A DNA stretch of 64,000 nt from Dyella_B sp966430775 (lineage in GTDB: Bacteria; Pseudomonadota; Gammaproteobacteria; Xanthomonadales; Rhodanobacteraceae), in the NCBI GenBank assembly GCA_966430775.1, contig CBJMMB010000002.1, positions 30,698 through 94,697 of the forward strand. The letters are read 5' to 3'. A program made the translations under genes and the position numbers. Below the pieces are notes generated by a model, which saw only the letters and a program-made list of their open reading frames with translations, was not told the DNA's origin and made no database searches. Numbering within the stretch: the first letter of the stretch is position 1; each line of letters opens with the position of its first letter. Shown piece after piece: positions 44,301-52,895 of the stretch.

Positions 44301-44342
44301 GATTCCTCCTTTTGGTGACCGTTCCTGCTTGAGGCAACTCCC

Positions 44343-45017
44343 TCAGAACTGCAGCGCCGCCAGGTCCAGCAGGCTCGATGCGCGGTCCGGCGGTACGCCA
44401 TGCGGCAGAACGCCCAGGCATGGCGCCGGCAGCAGCGCGCGCAGCGTGGCGATATTTTCTTCGATCGCGGCCATCGCCGGGTCGATGCAGTTCCCAATCC
44501 AGCCAACCAGCCGGCAACCGTCGGCCTGGATGGCTTCGGCGCTGAGCAGCGCGTGATTGAGGCAGCCCAGCCGCAGCCCCACCACCAGCACCACCGGCAG
44601 CGTCCAGGCTTTGGGTATGTCCGAGGCGAGCAGGCTGGGCGACAGCGGCACGCGCCAGCCGCCCACGCCTTCGACCACCACCGTGTCGTAGCGCGCGCAT
44701 AGCTTCTGAAACGCCGTGTGCAGCGGCGGCAGCGTAATCGTCACGCCTTCGTGAGCGGCGGCCAGGTGGGGCGACAGGGGTTCGCGCAAGGCGACGGGAT
44801 TGATCGCCTCGTAAGCCGGCGCCGGCATGCTCGCCGCTTGCAGCGCCAACGCGTCCTCGTTGCGCAAACCGTGCACGGTATCGATGCAGCCGCTGGCAAC
44901 CGGCTTCATGCCGCAGGCGCTGTAACCGGCAGCACGCAACGCATGGATCAACGTGCACGCGGCGTGGGTTTTGCCGATGCCGGTATCCGTGCCCGCCACG
45001 AACAGCGACAAGCTCAT
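44343..45017 (-). CDS. bioD: Dethiobiotin synthetase
   Basis: 224 aa. It closes the ureido ring of biotin from DAPA, CO2 and ATP. The P-loop GTDTGIGKT is at 8-16, KPVASGC at about 39-45 and VEGVGGWRVPL around 114-124. The ATG at 45017 overlaps the preceding gene's stop (ATGA). No other bio gene is in the window. Confidence 0.93.
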   Translation of the reverse strand: MSLSLFVAGTDTGIGKTHAACTLIHALRAAGYSACGMKPVASGCIDTVHGLRNEDALALQAASMPAPAYEAINPVALREPLSPHLAAAHEGVTITLPPLHTAFQKLCARYDTVVVEGVGGWRVPLSPSLLASDIPKAWTLPVVLVVGLRLGCLNHALLSAEAIQADGCRLVGWIGNCIDPAMAAIEENIATLRALLPAPCLGVLPHGVPPDRASSLLDLAALQF

Positions 45018-45718
45018 GCTGCGTACGCTCCGGCCCGTTTCGCCCATCTCGCCGCGAGCCAGTACATGGGCGTCAACAGGATATACAGACATCCCGGCAA
45101 CGCCGTCCACGCCGACGCCTCGGGAATGACCAGCGTCACCACAAGCGAAAGCAAGGCCACGCACACCGAGCCCGCTTGCGTGTAGAACACCTTGCGCGCC
45201 TCGATCCGCTGCGCATGCGACATGGGCGCCTTGCGCAAACTATGGCGATACAGGCATGCCAGCGATCCCGCCATGCACGCATAGGCCAAGCCGTAGCAGA
45301 CGTAGAGCGCCTTCACGTCGCGCACGCTGTTGATGGTCGGCGCGCCCGACAATTCCTGATGCGCAAAGGCTTCATAGAGCGCACTGAACATGGCCTGGAA
45401 CAGCATGTTGAGCGGATAGACGAAAATCAGGGCGAAAAACACCAGCATCAGGCTCAGCATCATGCTAGTGGTGTCGTGCAGCCGGAAGCGGTCGCGCCAG
45501 CGCACATGGCGATGCCAGAAAATCATCAACGTGGCGAAACTGCAAGCGAAAGCCGGAATGCGGTCCAGCGCCAGCACAAGGTCATGCAGGTTGCGCGGCA
45601 CTTCCGCCCCCGCAATCGCCAGCACGCTCACCGCAAAGGCGAAAGCGGCGTCGATGAAACCATCCAATCGGTGCGCCTCGACACGCCCAATCTGTGCAGC
45701 ATCATGCTGCTCGCTCAT
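45014..45718 (-). CDS. TMEM175/DUF1211-like membrane protein
   Basis: 234 aa with six helices. The first helix RLDGFIDAAFAFAVSVL resembles the R-x-x-A/G-F-x-D-x-x-F-A-I-x motif of bacterial TMEM175 potassium channels (DUF1211). The rest is polytopic with short loops. ATG at 45718; the longer frame upstream overlaps the divergent GAF gene. Translationally coupled to bioD, probably by chance packing. The channel function is inferred from the motif only. Confidence 0.75.
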   Translation of the reverse strand: MSEQHDAAQIGRVEAHRLDGFIDAAFAFAVSVLAIAGAEVPRNLHDLVLALDRIPAFACSFATLMIFWHRHVRWRDRFRLHDTTSMMLSLMLVFFALIFVYPLNMLFQAMFSALYEAFAHQELSGAPTINSVRDVKALYVCYGLAYACMAGSLACLYRHSLRKAPMSHAQRIEARKVFYTQAGSVCVALLSLVVTLVIPEASAWTALPGCLYILLTPMYWLAARWAKRAGAYAA

Positions 45719-45795
45719 AATCGGTTCCCCTTGTGCCCGAGCTCTGGACGACCCATCTTTGGCGCATAAGTCTGCAGCAATCGAGCCCATCCGTC

Positions 45796-46284
45796 ATGTT
45801 CGAGATCAAAAACAGCCTGTCGGCCAGCAAGCGCGAGCAATACGCCGATCTGGTGGAGCAGGCGCGCGGCATGCTTGCCGGCGAGCCCAGCCTTGTCGCC
45901 AATGCGGCCAATTTTGCGGCGCTGGTGTTTCACAGCCTGCCCGATTTCAACTGGGCGGGCTTTTACCTGTATGACGGCAAGGAACTGGTCGTGGGTCCGT
46001 TCCAGGGCAAGCCCGCCTGCATCCGCATCGCCATCGGCAAGGGCGTATGCGGCACCGCCGCGCAGACCCGCCAGACGCAAGTGGTGCGCGACGTCAACGC
46101 GTTCGATGGCCACATCGCCTGCGATGCCGCGTCGCAATCGGAAATCGTGGTGCCGCTGGTGAAGGCCGATGGCACGCTGCTGGGCGTGTGGGATGTGGAC
46201 AGTCCGCTGGTCGGGCGCTTCGATGAAGAAGATCGCACCGGCATGGAAGCCTTGTGTGCGGTGTTCATGGAGACCGTCGCGTAG
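45796..46284 (+). CDS. GAF-domain free methionine-R-sulfoxide reductase-like protein
   Basis: 162 aa, single GAF domain. FNWAGFYLY (about 51-59), GKGVCGTAAQT (about 81-91) and FDGHIACDAASQSEIVVPL (pieces, about 106-124) are typical of fRMsr (MsrC). The Cys in GVCG and HIAC are the likely catalytic pair. It would reduce free Met-R-sulfoxide with thioredoxin. ATG at 45796. The TAG stop is the first triplet of palindrome P2-c. Confidence 0.88.
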   Translation: MFEIKNSLSASKREQYADLVEQARGMLAGEPSLVANAANFAALVFHSLPDFNWAGFYLYDGKELVVGPFQGKPACIRIAIGKGVCGTAAQTRQTQVVRDVNAFDGHIACDAASQSEIVVPLVKADGTLLGVWDVDSPLVGRFDEEDRTGMEALCAVFMETVA

Positions 46285-46353
46285 GTTGGGGTGCAAACCC
46301 CCAACGTCGTTATGCACGTTGCTGCCGGGTATTGGGGTTTGCACCCCAACCTA
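46282..46353. repeat. Palindromic element P2, copy c
   Basis: TAGGTTGGGGTGCAAACCCC... faces GGGGTTTGCACCCCAACCTA. It lies between the convergent GAF and engB genes. The left TAG is the GAF stop; the engB TAA lies 3 nt outside the right end. Confidence 0.9.
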
Positions 46354-46355
46354 CG

Positions 46356-47003
46356 TTACTCGACGTAGGTGCGCGGATGGCTTTCCAGCAAGGCCAACAC
46401 AGCCGCACGCGCTTCCTCCACGCCGGTGCCGGCCGGCGCGGAAAATATCTGCATCGTCACCGGCGCGTTCGTGCCGACTTCCTTGCGCAGTGACGCCAGC
46501 GCCTGGCTCGCCTGATTGCGCGACAGCTTGTCGGCCTTGGTCAGCAACACGTGGCAAGGCAGCACGGTGGCGAGGCAGAAATCCAGCATCATCCGGTCGA
46601 ACTCCTTCATCGGATGACGAATGTCCACGATCAGCACCACCCCGCGCAGGCTGCGGCGCACGTGCAGGTAGCGGTCGATCTCGTGGCGCCAGTGATCGCG
46701 CAGCGCATCGGGCACCTTGGCGTAGCCGTAGCCCGGCAGGTCGATCAGGCGTGTGTCCAGCGGCTGCGACGTTTCACCACGCACCACCGCAGGCAGTGAA
46801 AAGGCGACCATCTGCTGCGTGCGCCCCGGTGTCTTGGAGGTGCGCGCCAGGCCCTTCTGGCCGGTCAAGGCGTTCAAGGCGCTGGATTTGCCGGCGTTGG
46901 AGCGGCCGGCGAACGCCACCTCGGCGCCTTCGTCGGCAGGCAATTGGTTGACGCGATGGGCGGCAAGCACGAATTGTGCGCCCTGCAAGGGATTGATCGG
47001 CAT
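46356..47003 (-). CDS. engB: Ribosome biogenesis GTPase EngB/YsxC
   Basis: 215 aa. G1 GRSNAGKSS at 33-41, G2 TPGRTQ at 58-63, G3 DLPGYG at 88-93 and G4 TKAD near 155-158 are all present. It assists large-subunit assembly and is usually essential. Stop TAA at 46356. Upstream is a 400-bp gap carrying a MITE-like element. Confidence 0.95.
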   Translation of the reverse strand: MPINPLQGAQFVLAAHRVNQLPADEGAEVAFAGRSNAGKSSALNALTGQKGLARTSKTPGRTQQMVAFSLPAVVRGETSQPLDTRLIDLPGYGYAKVPDALRDHWRHEIDRYLHVRRSLRGVVLIVDIRHPMKEFDRMMLDFCLATVLPCHVLLTKADKLSRNQASQALASLRKEVGTNAPVTMQIFSAPAGTGVEEARAAVLALLESHPRTYVE

Positions 47004-47044
47004 GAGTCGTGGTTTGACCGGCTAGTATGGGGTGGCGATAATTC

Positions 47045-47334
47045 AAGGATGCTCTGATCCATTTTTCATGGGTGGCATGATGTCCAGAAGGCTCGCAGGG
47101 TGTGCTGCGTGGCGCAGGGCAGACTGGCCGTCTTGGCAAGCCGCGCGGCGCAGGCTGCGAGCCTTCTGGACATCACCCCGTCATTATGATCGATTCGTTG
47201 GGGCCGGCTCTGTCCGTCCGCATGCCTTCGGCCCATCGTCTCGACAGACGGCCAGTCTGCCTTCGCCGACGGTCCTGTGGCCTGCGAACGGACAGAACCG
47301 GTGACACCTATGAAAAATGGATCAGAGCATCCTT
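47045..47334. mobile_element. MITE-like element with 33-bp terminal inverted repeats
   Basis: AAGGATGCTCTGATCCATTT... (47045-47077) is repeated inverted at 47302-47334 with 2 mismatches in 33 bp. Inside are two more inverted pairs: GATGTCCAGAAGGCTCGCAG (47079-47098 with 47155-47174) and GCAGACTGGCCGTCT (47119-47133 with 47246-47260). No coding frame is supported. It fills the gap between engB and the cytochrome gene. No clear target duplication is seen. Confidence 0.85.
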
Positions 47335-47405
47335 AAAGCTCTGCCAGTCACGGTACGCTGAGGGTGCGCACCGTACATCAACTGCAGTTTCCTGGAGGCA
47401 AGTGT

Positions 47406-48188
47406 ATGAGTTTTCGGCTCGCCGGTTGCCGGCCCGCTGTCTTGAATGCAGTAGCCCTGGTTCTTGTTCTCTCCACCGGCGCCGTCCTTGCGCAGCACAC
47501 CCAAGCTCCGGCCACCGCCGCCTCCGCCGCCAAACCCGCTCCCGCCGCCAGCGCTCCGGCCGCCGTCGTGCCGGCTGCGGCGCCGGACCTGATGACATCC
47601 ACCAAGCCCGGCGACGCCACCGCCGGCCAGGGCAAGGCCGCCGCCTGCGGCGCCTGCCACGGCATGGACGGCAACTCCAGCGACCCGCAGTATCCGAAGC
47701 TCGCCGGCCAGCACGAGATGTACATCGCGCACCAGTTGCACAACTTCAAAGACGGCGAGCGCCAGAACGCGATCATGCTCGGCATGTCCACGCCGCTGTC
47801 CGACCAGGACATGCGCGACATCGGCGCGTACTTCGCCAGCAAGCAGCCGCTGCCGGGCGTGGCCGACCAGGCCCTGGTCGAGCACGGGCAGAAGCTCTAT
47901 CGCGAAGGCGATCCGGCGCGCGGCATTCCGGCCTGCATGGCGTGCCACAGCATCGATGGCCGCGGCAATCCGGGCGCGATGTATCCGCAGCTCACCAGCC
48001 AGCACGCGCAGTACATCGAAGCGAAGCTGAAAGATTTCCACAACGGCACGACCTGGGGCCATGAGGCCCATGCGCAGATCATGCCGACCATCGCCAAGAA
48101 CCTCGACCCGCAGGACATCGCGGCGCTGGCCAGCTATATCGAAGGCCTGCACGTGGCCGACCATGGCGCGGCCGCGGCGTCGCCGTAA
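47406..48188 (+). CDS. Di-heme cytochrome c4
   Basis: 260 aa. Signal peptide to about residue 29 (VLA-QH), then an Ala/Pro-rich linker (33-60). Two c-type heme domains follow with CGACH near 81-85 and CMACH near 178-182, and axial Met in the GMSTPL and IMPT regions. It is periplasmic or membrane-attached and passes electrons towards terminal oxidases. ATG at 47406. Followed by two DsbA-like genes, a common order in this bacterial group. Confidence 0.9.
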   Translation: MSFRLAGCRPAVLNAVALVLVLSTGAVLAQHTQAPATAASAAKPAPAASAPAAVVPAAAPDLMTSTKPGDATAGQGKAAACGACHGMDGNSSDPQYPKLAGQHEMYIAHQLHNFKDGERQNAIMLGMSTPLSDQDMRDIGAYFASKQPLPGVADQALVEHGQKLYREGDPARGIPACMACHSIDGRGNPGAMYPQLTSQHAQYIEAKLKDFHNGTTWGHEAHAQIMPTIAKNLDPQDIAALASYIEGLHVADHGAAAASP

Positions 48189-48246
48189 CTTCCTGTTGGC
48201 CGTGTTGTCCAAGCTCTCCCTTGTTTGATCGATTTTGAGGCCAGCC

Positions 48247-49137
48247 ATGCTGAAGCGTTTGTCTTTCCTTTGCGCCGCGCTGATTGCGCTCGCGGCCTGC
48301 AGCCATAACGGCTCCGACAGCTCGGCGCCGCAACCGGCTCCGGCACAGACATCCGCGCCCGCCGCGCCGGCCTCCGCCACCAAGCCGGCCCCGGCCAGCA
48401 CGGTGCAAGCCCCGGCCGCAGGCTCCACTGCCGCTGCCGCCAGCACTGCTGCCACACCGGCTGCCGCATCCACCACCGCCGCGGCCGCCACGCAAAAGCC
48501 CGCGCAACCCTTCGTCGACAACGGCAAGTGGGTGGAAGGCAAGAACTACTTCACCATCGAACCGCAGCAGCCCACCGGCAACCCGGACAAGATCGTGGTG
48601 ACCGAGGCGTTCTCCTACGCCTGCCCGGCCTGCAACGCGTTCCACACCACCGCCGACCAGATCGAGAAAGGCCTGCCCTCCAATGCGGTGATGACCTATC
48701 TGCCGGTATCGTTCCGTCCGGACGAAAACTTCCCGCTGTTCCAGCGCGCCTATTACGCCGCCAAGGCCCTGGGCGTGGCCGAGAAGGCGCATGACGCCAT
48801 TTATGATGCGGTGTGGAAGACCGGCGAGCTGGCCTCCGACGATCTCACCACCGGCCGTCCGAAGCCGCAGTCGGCGTGGCCGACGATCGACGATGTCGCG
48901 AAGTTCTACGCCAAGTACGGCGTCGATCCCAAGCAGTTCGTGGCGGTGGCCAATTCCTTCAGCGTCAACACGCAGATGAAGCGCGCCGACGACATGGTCA
49001 AGTCGTATGGTGTGGATGGCACGCCCAGCATCATCGTCAACGGCAAGTACCGCTTCACTCCCGGCAGCGCCGGCGGTTACGCGCAATCGATCGAGCTGAC
49101 CCAATGGCTGATCGCCAAGGAAGCGGCCGGCAAGTAA
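48247..49137 (+). CDS. DsbA-like thiol:disulfide oxidoreductase lipoprotein
   Basis: 296 aa. The lipobox LAAC (Cys18) marks an outer- or inner-membrane lipoprotein. An 60-residue Ala/Pro/Thr-rich linker leads to a DsbA thioredoxin-fold domain (about 95-296). The active site is CPAC (in SYACPACNAF) with the cis-Pro loop GVDGTPSI. It probably introduces disulfides in exported proteins, perhaps including cytochromes. ATG at 48247. Ends just before a rho-independent terminator. Confidence 0.88.
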   Translation: MLKRLSFLCAALIALAACSHNGSDSSAPQPAPAQTSAPAAPASATKPAPASTVQAPAAGSTAAAASTAATPAAASTTAAAATQKPAQPFVDNGKWVEGKNYFTIEPQQPTGNPDKIVVTEAFSYACPACNAFHTTADQIEKGLPSNAVMTYLPVSFRPDENFPLFQRAYYAAKALGVAEKAHDAIYDAVWKTGELASDDLTTGRPKPQSAWPTIDDVAKFYAKYGVDPKQFVAVANSFSVNTQMKRADDMVKSYGVDGTPSIIVNGKYRFTPGSAGGYAQSIELTQWLIAKEAAGK

Positions 49138-49153
49138 GCCCAGGCTCGCAACG

Positions 49154-49181
49154 GCGCCCGGTTCAACCGGGCGCTTTTTTG
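49154..49181 (+). terminator. Rho-independent terminator
   Basis: GCGCCCGGTTCAACCGGGCG followed by CTTTTTTG: a 8-bp GC-rich stem and a T-run, 17 nt after the stop of the DsbA-like lipoprotein gene. Confidence 0.88.
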
Positions 49182-49231
49182 TCTGATCTGAAAGAATAGG
49201 CAAAGACCTTCGTCATTGCGCAGGAAGACCC

Positions 49232-49891
49232 ATGTTCAAGACCGCCCGAATCCGCTTCGCCGCCATGCTCTGCGGCTTATTGCTGACCACCGCCTGCAGC
49301 GCCGCCGGCCCCGACGCCGACGCCGCGAAGTTCACCGACGGCAACCAGTACGTGACCCTGCCCACGCCTTATCAGCGCGACAGCAGCAGCGGCAAGGTCG
49401 AAGTGGTGGAAGTGTTTTCCTACGCGTGCATCCACTGCGCCGAGTTCTCCACCTATGTGGACGACCTGCGCAAGTCGCTGCCCAAGGGCGCAGAGCTCAA
49501 GCTGGTGCCGGCGGCGTTCAACGACAGCTGGATGCCGTTTGCGCGCGCCTATTACGCCGCGAAGAAACTCGGCATTCTCGAGCAGACGCACGATGAGCTG
49601 TTCAAGGCGAAGTTCAAGGAACAGTACCCGATCAACTCGATGGACGAGATCGCCGACTTCTACGCCCACCACGGCGCCAACCGCGAGCAGTTCCTGAAGA
49701 TCGCCAACTCGCCCGAAGTGGATGCGCAGATCAAGAAGGACTTCGCGCTGATCCAGGCCTGGGGCGTGGACGGCACGCCGACCATCGTGGTCGACGGCAA
49801 GTACCGTAGTGCGAACATCAAGAACTTCCCCGAGCTGGTCGAGCTCACCAAGTGGCTGGTGCGCAAAGAACTGAGCGCCAAGCAGCAATGA
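49232..49891 (+). CDS. dsbA: DsbA-family thiol:disulfide interchange protein
   Basis: 219 aa. An N-terminal hydrophobic segment ends with TTAC (Cys22), so it may be a lipoprotein too; a signal-peptidase I site (SAA-GP) is the alternative. The DsbA fold has the active site CIHC (SYACIHCAEF) and the cis-Pro loop GVDGTPTI. It differs from the upstream copy by lacking the long linker and in the CxxC dipeptide (IH against PA), suggesting different redox properties. It has its own transcript, being set apart by a terminator. Confidence 0.9.
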   Translation: MFKTARIRFAAMLCGLLLTTACSAAGPDADAAKFTDGNQYVTLPTPYQRDSSSGKVEVVEVFSYACIHCAEFSTYVDDLRKSLPKGAELKLVPAAFNDSWMPFARAYYAAKKLGILEQTHDELFKAKFKEQYPINSMDEIADFYAHHGANREQFLKIANSPEVDAQIKKDFALIQAWGVDGTPTIVVDGKYRSANIKNFPELVELTKWLVRKELSAKQQ

Positions 49892-49898
49892 GTTGCGC

Positions 49899-49927
49899 GG
49901 ATGCTCCGGCGCCCGCCCGGAGCATCC
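49899..49927 (+). terminator. Strong hairpin after dsbA
   Basis: GGATGCTCCGG and CCGGAGCATCC form a perfect 11-bp stem with a 7-nt loop, 7 nt after the dsbA stop; only TT follows. Confidence 0.6.
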
Positions 49928-50008
49928 TTCCCATGCGGCTTTCACAATAGCCGCATCGAGAACCTTTAGGATGCTCCGGTCTCTCCGAGCCTCCCCGACG
50001 CCGGATCC

Positions 50009-50785
50009 ATGTCCTCCGCCACGCACCAACGTCTGCGCCTGCTGAGCTGCAATATCCTGGCGGGGGCCAGCGTGCAACGTTACCGGCAGTACGTCACGCG
50101 CAGCATCAACGCGGTGCTGCCGGGACGCAGCAAGCTGGACAACCTCGATCGCCTGGCCGAACTGTTGCCGCAATTCGACGTGGTCGGCCTGCAGGAGGCC
50201 GATGCCGGCAGCCTGCGTTCGGGCTTTCTCAACCAGACGCGCTACCTGGCCGAAACCGCAGGCATGCCGTTCTGGAGCCATCAGCCGAACCGGCCGCTCG
50301 CGCAGCTTTCGCATACCGCCAACGGCCTGATCTGCCGGCTGGAACCGCAGCGCGTGATCGACTATCCCCTGCCCAGCCGCATTCCCGGACGCGGCGCCCT
50401 GCTGGCGCACTTCGGCGACGACGCGCATGGCCTGGCGGTGGTGGTGGCGCATCTTTCGCTCAGCGCGCAGGCGCGCGCCAAGCAACTGGCCTTCATCGCC
50501 GAAGTGCTGCAGGATCATCCGCACGCGGTATTGATGGGCGATCTCAACACCGATCCGCACAGCCCGGAAATGCGCCACCTGTTCGCGCATTCGAGCCTGC
50601 AGGAACCGGAGCAATCGGTGCCGACGTTCCCAAGCTGGAAACCGCGCCGCGCGCTCGACCATATCCTGGTGTCATCGGACCTGCGCATCGAAAAAATGTG
50701 GACGCTGCCACAGGCGTTCTCCGATCATCTGTCGCTGGCTGCAGAAATCCAGCTTCCCTCCGCTTCGGTCAAAAAGCATCCATGA
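50009..50785 (+). CDS. Endonuclease/exonuclease/phosphatase family protein
   Basis: 258 aa. EEP-fold landmarks: LLSCNILAG (10-18), VVGLQEAD (about 58-65, metal-binding Glu), MGDLNTDP (about 178-185) and the C-terminal SDHLSLAA with catalytic Asp-His. The family includes phosphodiesterases and AP nucleases; the specific substrate is unknown. No signal peptide. Its TGA overlaps the next gene's ATG (ATGA). Confidence 0.87.
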   Translation: MSSATHQRLRLLSCNILAGASVQRYRQYVTRSINAVLPGRSKLDNLDRLAELLPQFDVVGLQEADAGSLRSGFLNQTRYLAETAGMPFWSHQPNRPLAQLSHTANGLICRLEPQRVIDYPLPSRIPGRGALLAHFGDDAHGLAVVVAHLSLSAQARAKQLAFIAEVLQDHPHAVLMGDLNTDPHSPEMRHLFAHSSLQEPEQSVPTFPSWKPRRALDHILVSSDLRIEKMWTLPQAFSDHLSLAAEIQLPSASVKKHP

Positions 50786-51207
50786 CTGCACGAAAACGCT
50801 TGGTTCCGATCGTCCTGCCGTGGCTGCTGATCGTCGTGGTCGGCGCGCTGGCCGCGTGGCTGCGCTACGGTTTCATCGAGCCGCCCGCGTTCGGACACGC
50901 GTGCGACGACGGCAACGCACCCAGCTGGTGCTGGGCGCGGCAGCTGGTGGTGATCGGCTTCAACACCTACGGTTACGGCATCGCCGCGATCGTCGTCACG
51001 GTGCTGGCGCTGGTCGCCAAAAAGCCATGGCTTGCCGCGTTGGCGGCGGCGCTCGGCGTGTTCGCGCTGACCTTGTACTGCTATGACGCCGGTGCGGTAG
51101 CTCTGCTTGTCGGCAGCCTACGCCTGCTGCGACTGCAGGCGAACCGCATGCCAGCGCCACGCCACCCAGATCGGCACGGCGATCGCCAGGTTCAGCCCCA
51201 GCCATAA
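50782..51207 (+). CDS. Small membrane protein (141 aa)
   Basis: Three hydrophobic segments (about 7-27, 55-77, 80-105) and a basic, Gln/Pro-rich tail. Cys residues in the first loop (HACDDGN, SWCWA) may pair in the periplasm. Coupled to the EEP gene by ATGA overlap. The last 90 bp overlap the 3' end of the convergent GH17 gene, so the tail is antisense to coding DNA. Family not recognised. Confidence 0.65.
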   Translation: MTARKRLVPIVLPWLLIVVVGALAAWLRYGFIEPPAFGHACDDGNAPSWCWARQLVVIGFNTYGYGIAAIVVTVLALVAKKPWLAALAAALGVFALTLYCYDAGAVALLVGSLRLLRLQANRMPAPRHPDRHGDRQVQPQP

Positions 51208-52716
51208 CCAGGTCACCTTGCTCATGCCGGCTTCGTCCACGATCGGCACGATCGCGAGCAAAGGTCCCACGCACGCCATGAAACGCTGCTCCGCCGAAGG
51301 CATGGACCGCTCATGCGTCAGCAGGCCGAACACGCCATAGGCGATGCACGGCAGCAGGAACAGGCCCATTGGAAAATCCATGTAGCGGCCGTCGAACGCG
51401 AGCAGGATGTCGTACAGCACCAGCGCGAACAGCGCGCCGAAGCGCCACCATTGCGCGGGCTCGGAGTGGTCGTGATGATCGGCCAGGTGCGCGGCGATGC
51501 GGCGTGCCAGTGCGATGGCGATGGCGAGTGCGCCGGCCAGGCATGCGGCGGACAACAGCCATTGCCACCACCATTCGCAGGCAAACATCATCTGCCGCCA
51601 TTGCCAGGCCGCCGACGTGCCGGCGGCAAAACCCGCCAGCAGCAAAGCCAACCAACCCCTGATGCCATGCCAACTGCGGCGCCAACCGCCAGCCATGGCG
51701 AAGCCCACGGCGAACACTGCGCCGGCCAGCCAGCCCAGCCACCAGTGCGGTTCTTCGGTGACCGGCCCAAGCATCGGGAATTTCGGCTTCGCATTCGAAT
51801 CGAAGATGCCCCAGTAGCCGCCCACCGTACCTTCCTGTCCGCGCTTCCACGGTTGATCGAAGGTTTCGATCACGTTGTAGGGCATGTGCACCTGCGCTGC
51901 GTAGCGCAGGAAGGCGCGCAGATACAGCGCCTCATCCACCAGGCTCGGTTCGGCCGAGCGACGCAGGCGCCCCGCGCTGGGCCAGCCGGTTTCGCCGATC
52001 ATCAGTTGCTTGCCGGGAAATTTGTGCTGCATCAGCGCGTACACGTCTTCCACGTGGCGCACGGCATCGATCGCCGCCACGGGTTCGTCTTCCCAATACG
52101 GCAGGATGTGGATGGTGATGAAATCCACCGCGCTCGCCATTTGCGGATAACGCAACCAGTCTTGCCACACGTCGGCGTAGGTGACGGGAATATTGGCAGG
52201 CACGGCCGCGCGCACGCGACGGATGTATTCGGTCAGGCGCTTGGGTGACAAATCACCGCGCAACAGCACCTCGTTACCGACGATGACGCCGCGGATCACG
52301 CCGGGATTCGCCTTGGCCGTGGCGATGCCCATCTCGATCTCTCTCTCGTTCTCTTTCGGCACGCTGCCCAGCCAGATGCCCATCAGCACCTGCATGTGAT
52401 ACCGCGCGGCGATTGCCGGAACCGCCGCAAGTCCATTGCCTTGCGAATACGTGCGCACGCAATCGAAGCGCTGCGATAGCGCGCGCAAGTCTTCATTGAT
52501 GCGCTCCGGCGTCATGATGAAGTGCTGGTCGAACGGCGTTTCGCCCGGCTTGCGAAACGGCGCATAAGACACACAGGCAATACGCGCGGAAGGCGCATCC
52601 GGCAAATCCACCGGCCTACCGATCTGCCACCACCAGGCCAGTCCGGCCAAGGTGGCCAGGATCAACGCCAGCCAGGCGAGTCCGTAGTGGGCGGCGTTCT
52701 TGGACGGAGACGGCAT
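51118..52716 (-). CDS. Membrane-bound GH17 glucan enzyme
   Basis: 532 aa. An N-terminal membrane helix (12-31) leads to a GH17 beta-1,3-glucanase-type domain (about 40-315). The proton donor is in GNEVLLRGDLS and the nucleophile in GETGWPSAG. About seven membrane helices follow (320-520). This resembles GH17 transglycosylases that branch or elongate beta-1,3-glucans in proteobacteria (NdvB/NdvC-linked). The active domain should face the periplasm. No glycosyltransferase is adjacent. Confidence 0.82.
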   Translation of the reverse strand: MPSPSKNAAHYGLAWLALILATLAGLAWWWQIGRPVDLPDAPSARIACVSYAPFRKPGETPFDQHFIMTPERINEDLRALSQRFDCVRTYSQGNGLAAVPAIAARYHMQVLMGIWLGSVPKENEREIEMGIATAKANPGVIRGVIVGNEVLLRGDLSPKRLTEYIRRVRAAVPANIPVTYADVWQDWLRYPQMASAVDFITIHILPYWEDEPVAAIDAVRHVEDVYALMQHKFPGKQLMIGETGWPSAGRLRRSAEPSLVDEALYLRAFLRYAAQVHMPYNVIETFDQPWKRGQEGTVGGYWGIFDSNAKPKFPMLGPVTEEPHWWLGWLAGAVFAVGFAMAGGWRRSWHGIRGWLALLLAGFAAGTSAAWQWRQMMFACEWWWQWLLSAACLAGALAIAIALARRIAAHLADHHDHSEPAQWWRFGALFALVLYDILLAFDGRYMDFPMGLFLLPCIAYGVFGLLTHERSMPSAEQRFMACVGPLLAIVPIVDEAGMSKVTWLWLGLNLAIAVPIWVAWRWHAVRLQSQQA

Positions 52717-52895
52717 GCGGGTCCTGTGGGCGTGCTGCGGTCGAAGCGCGGAAGCTTAGCAGCGGCGAATGCGAGACAGCGCATCCGAGCCGTCGCACCA
52801 AAATGCATCGCGCCGCCGGCGTGAAGGAACGTTCAGGACACGGCAAACCCATCCGCTACACTTGCCACGGATTATCCGCAGGATCTGGAGCTTCC

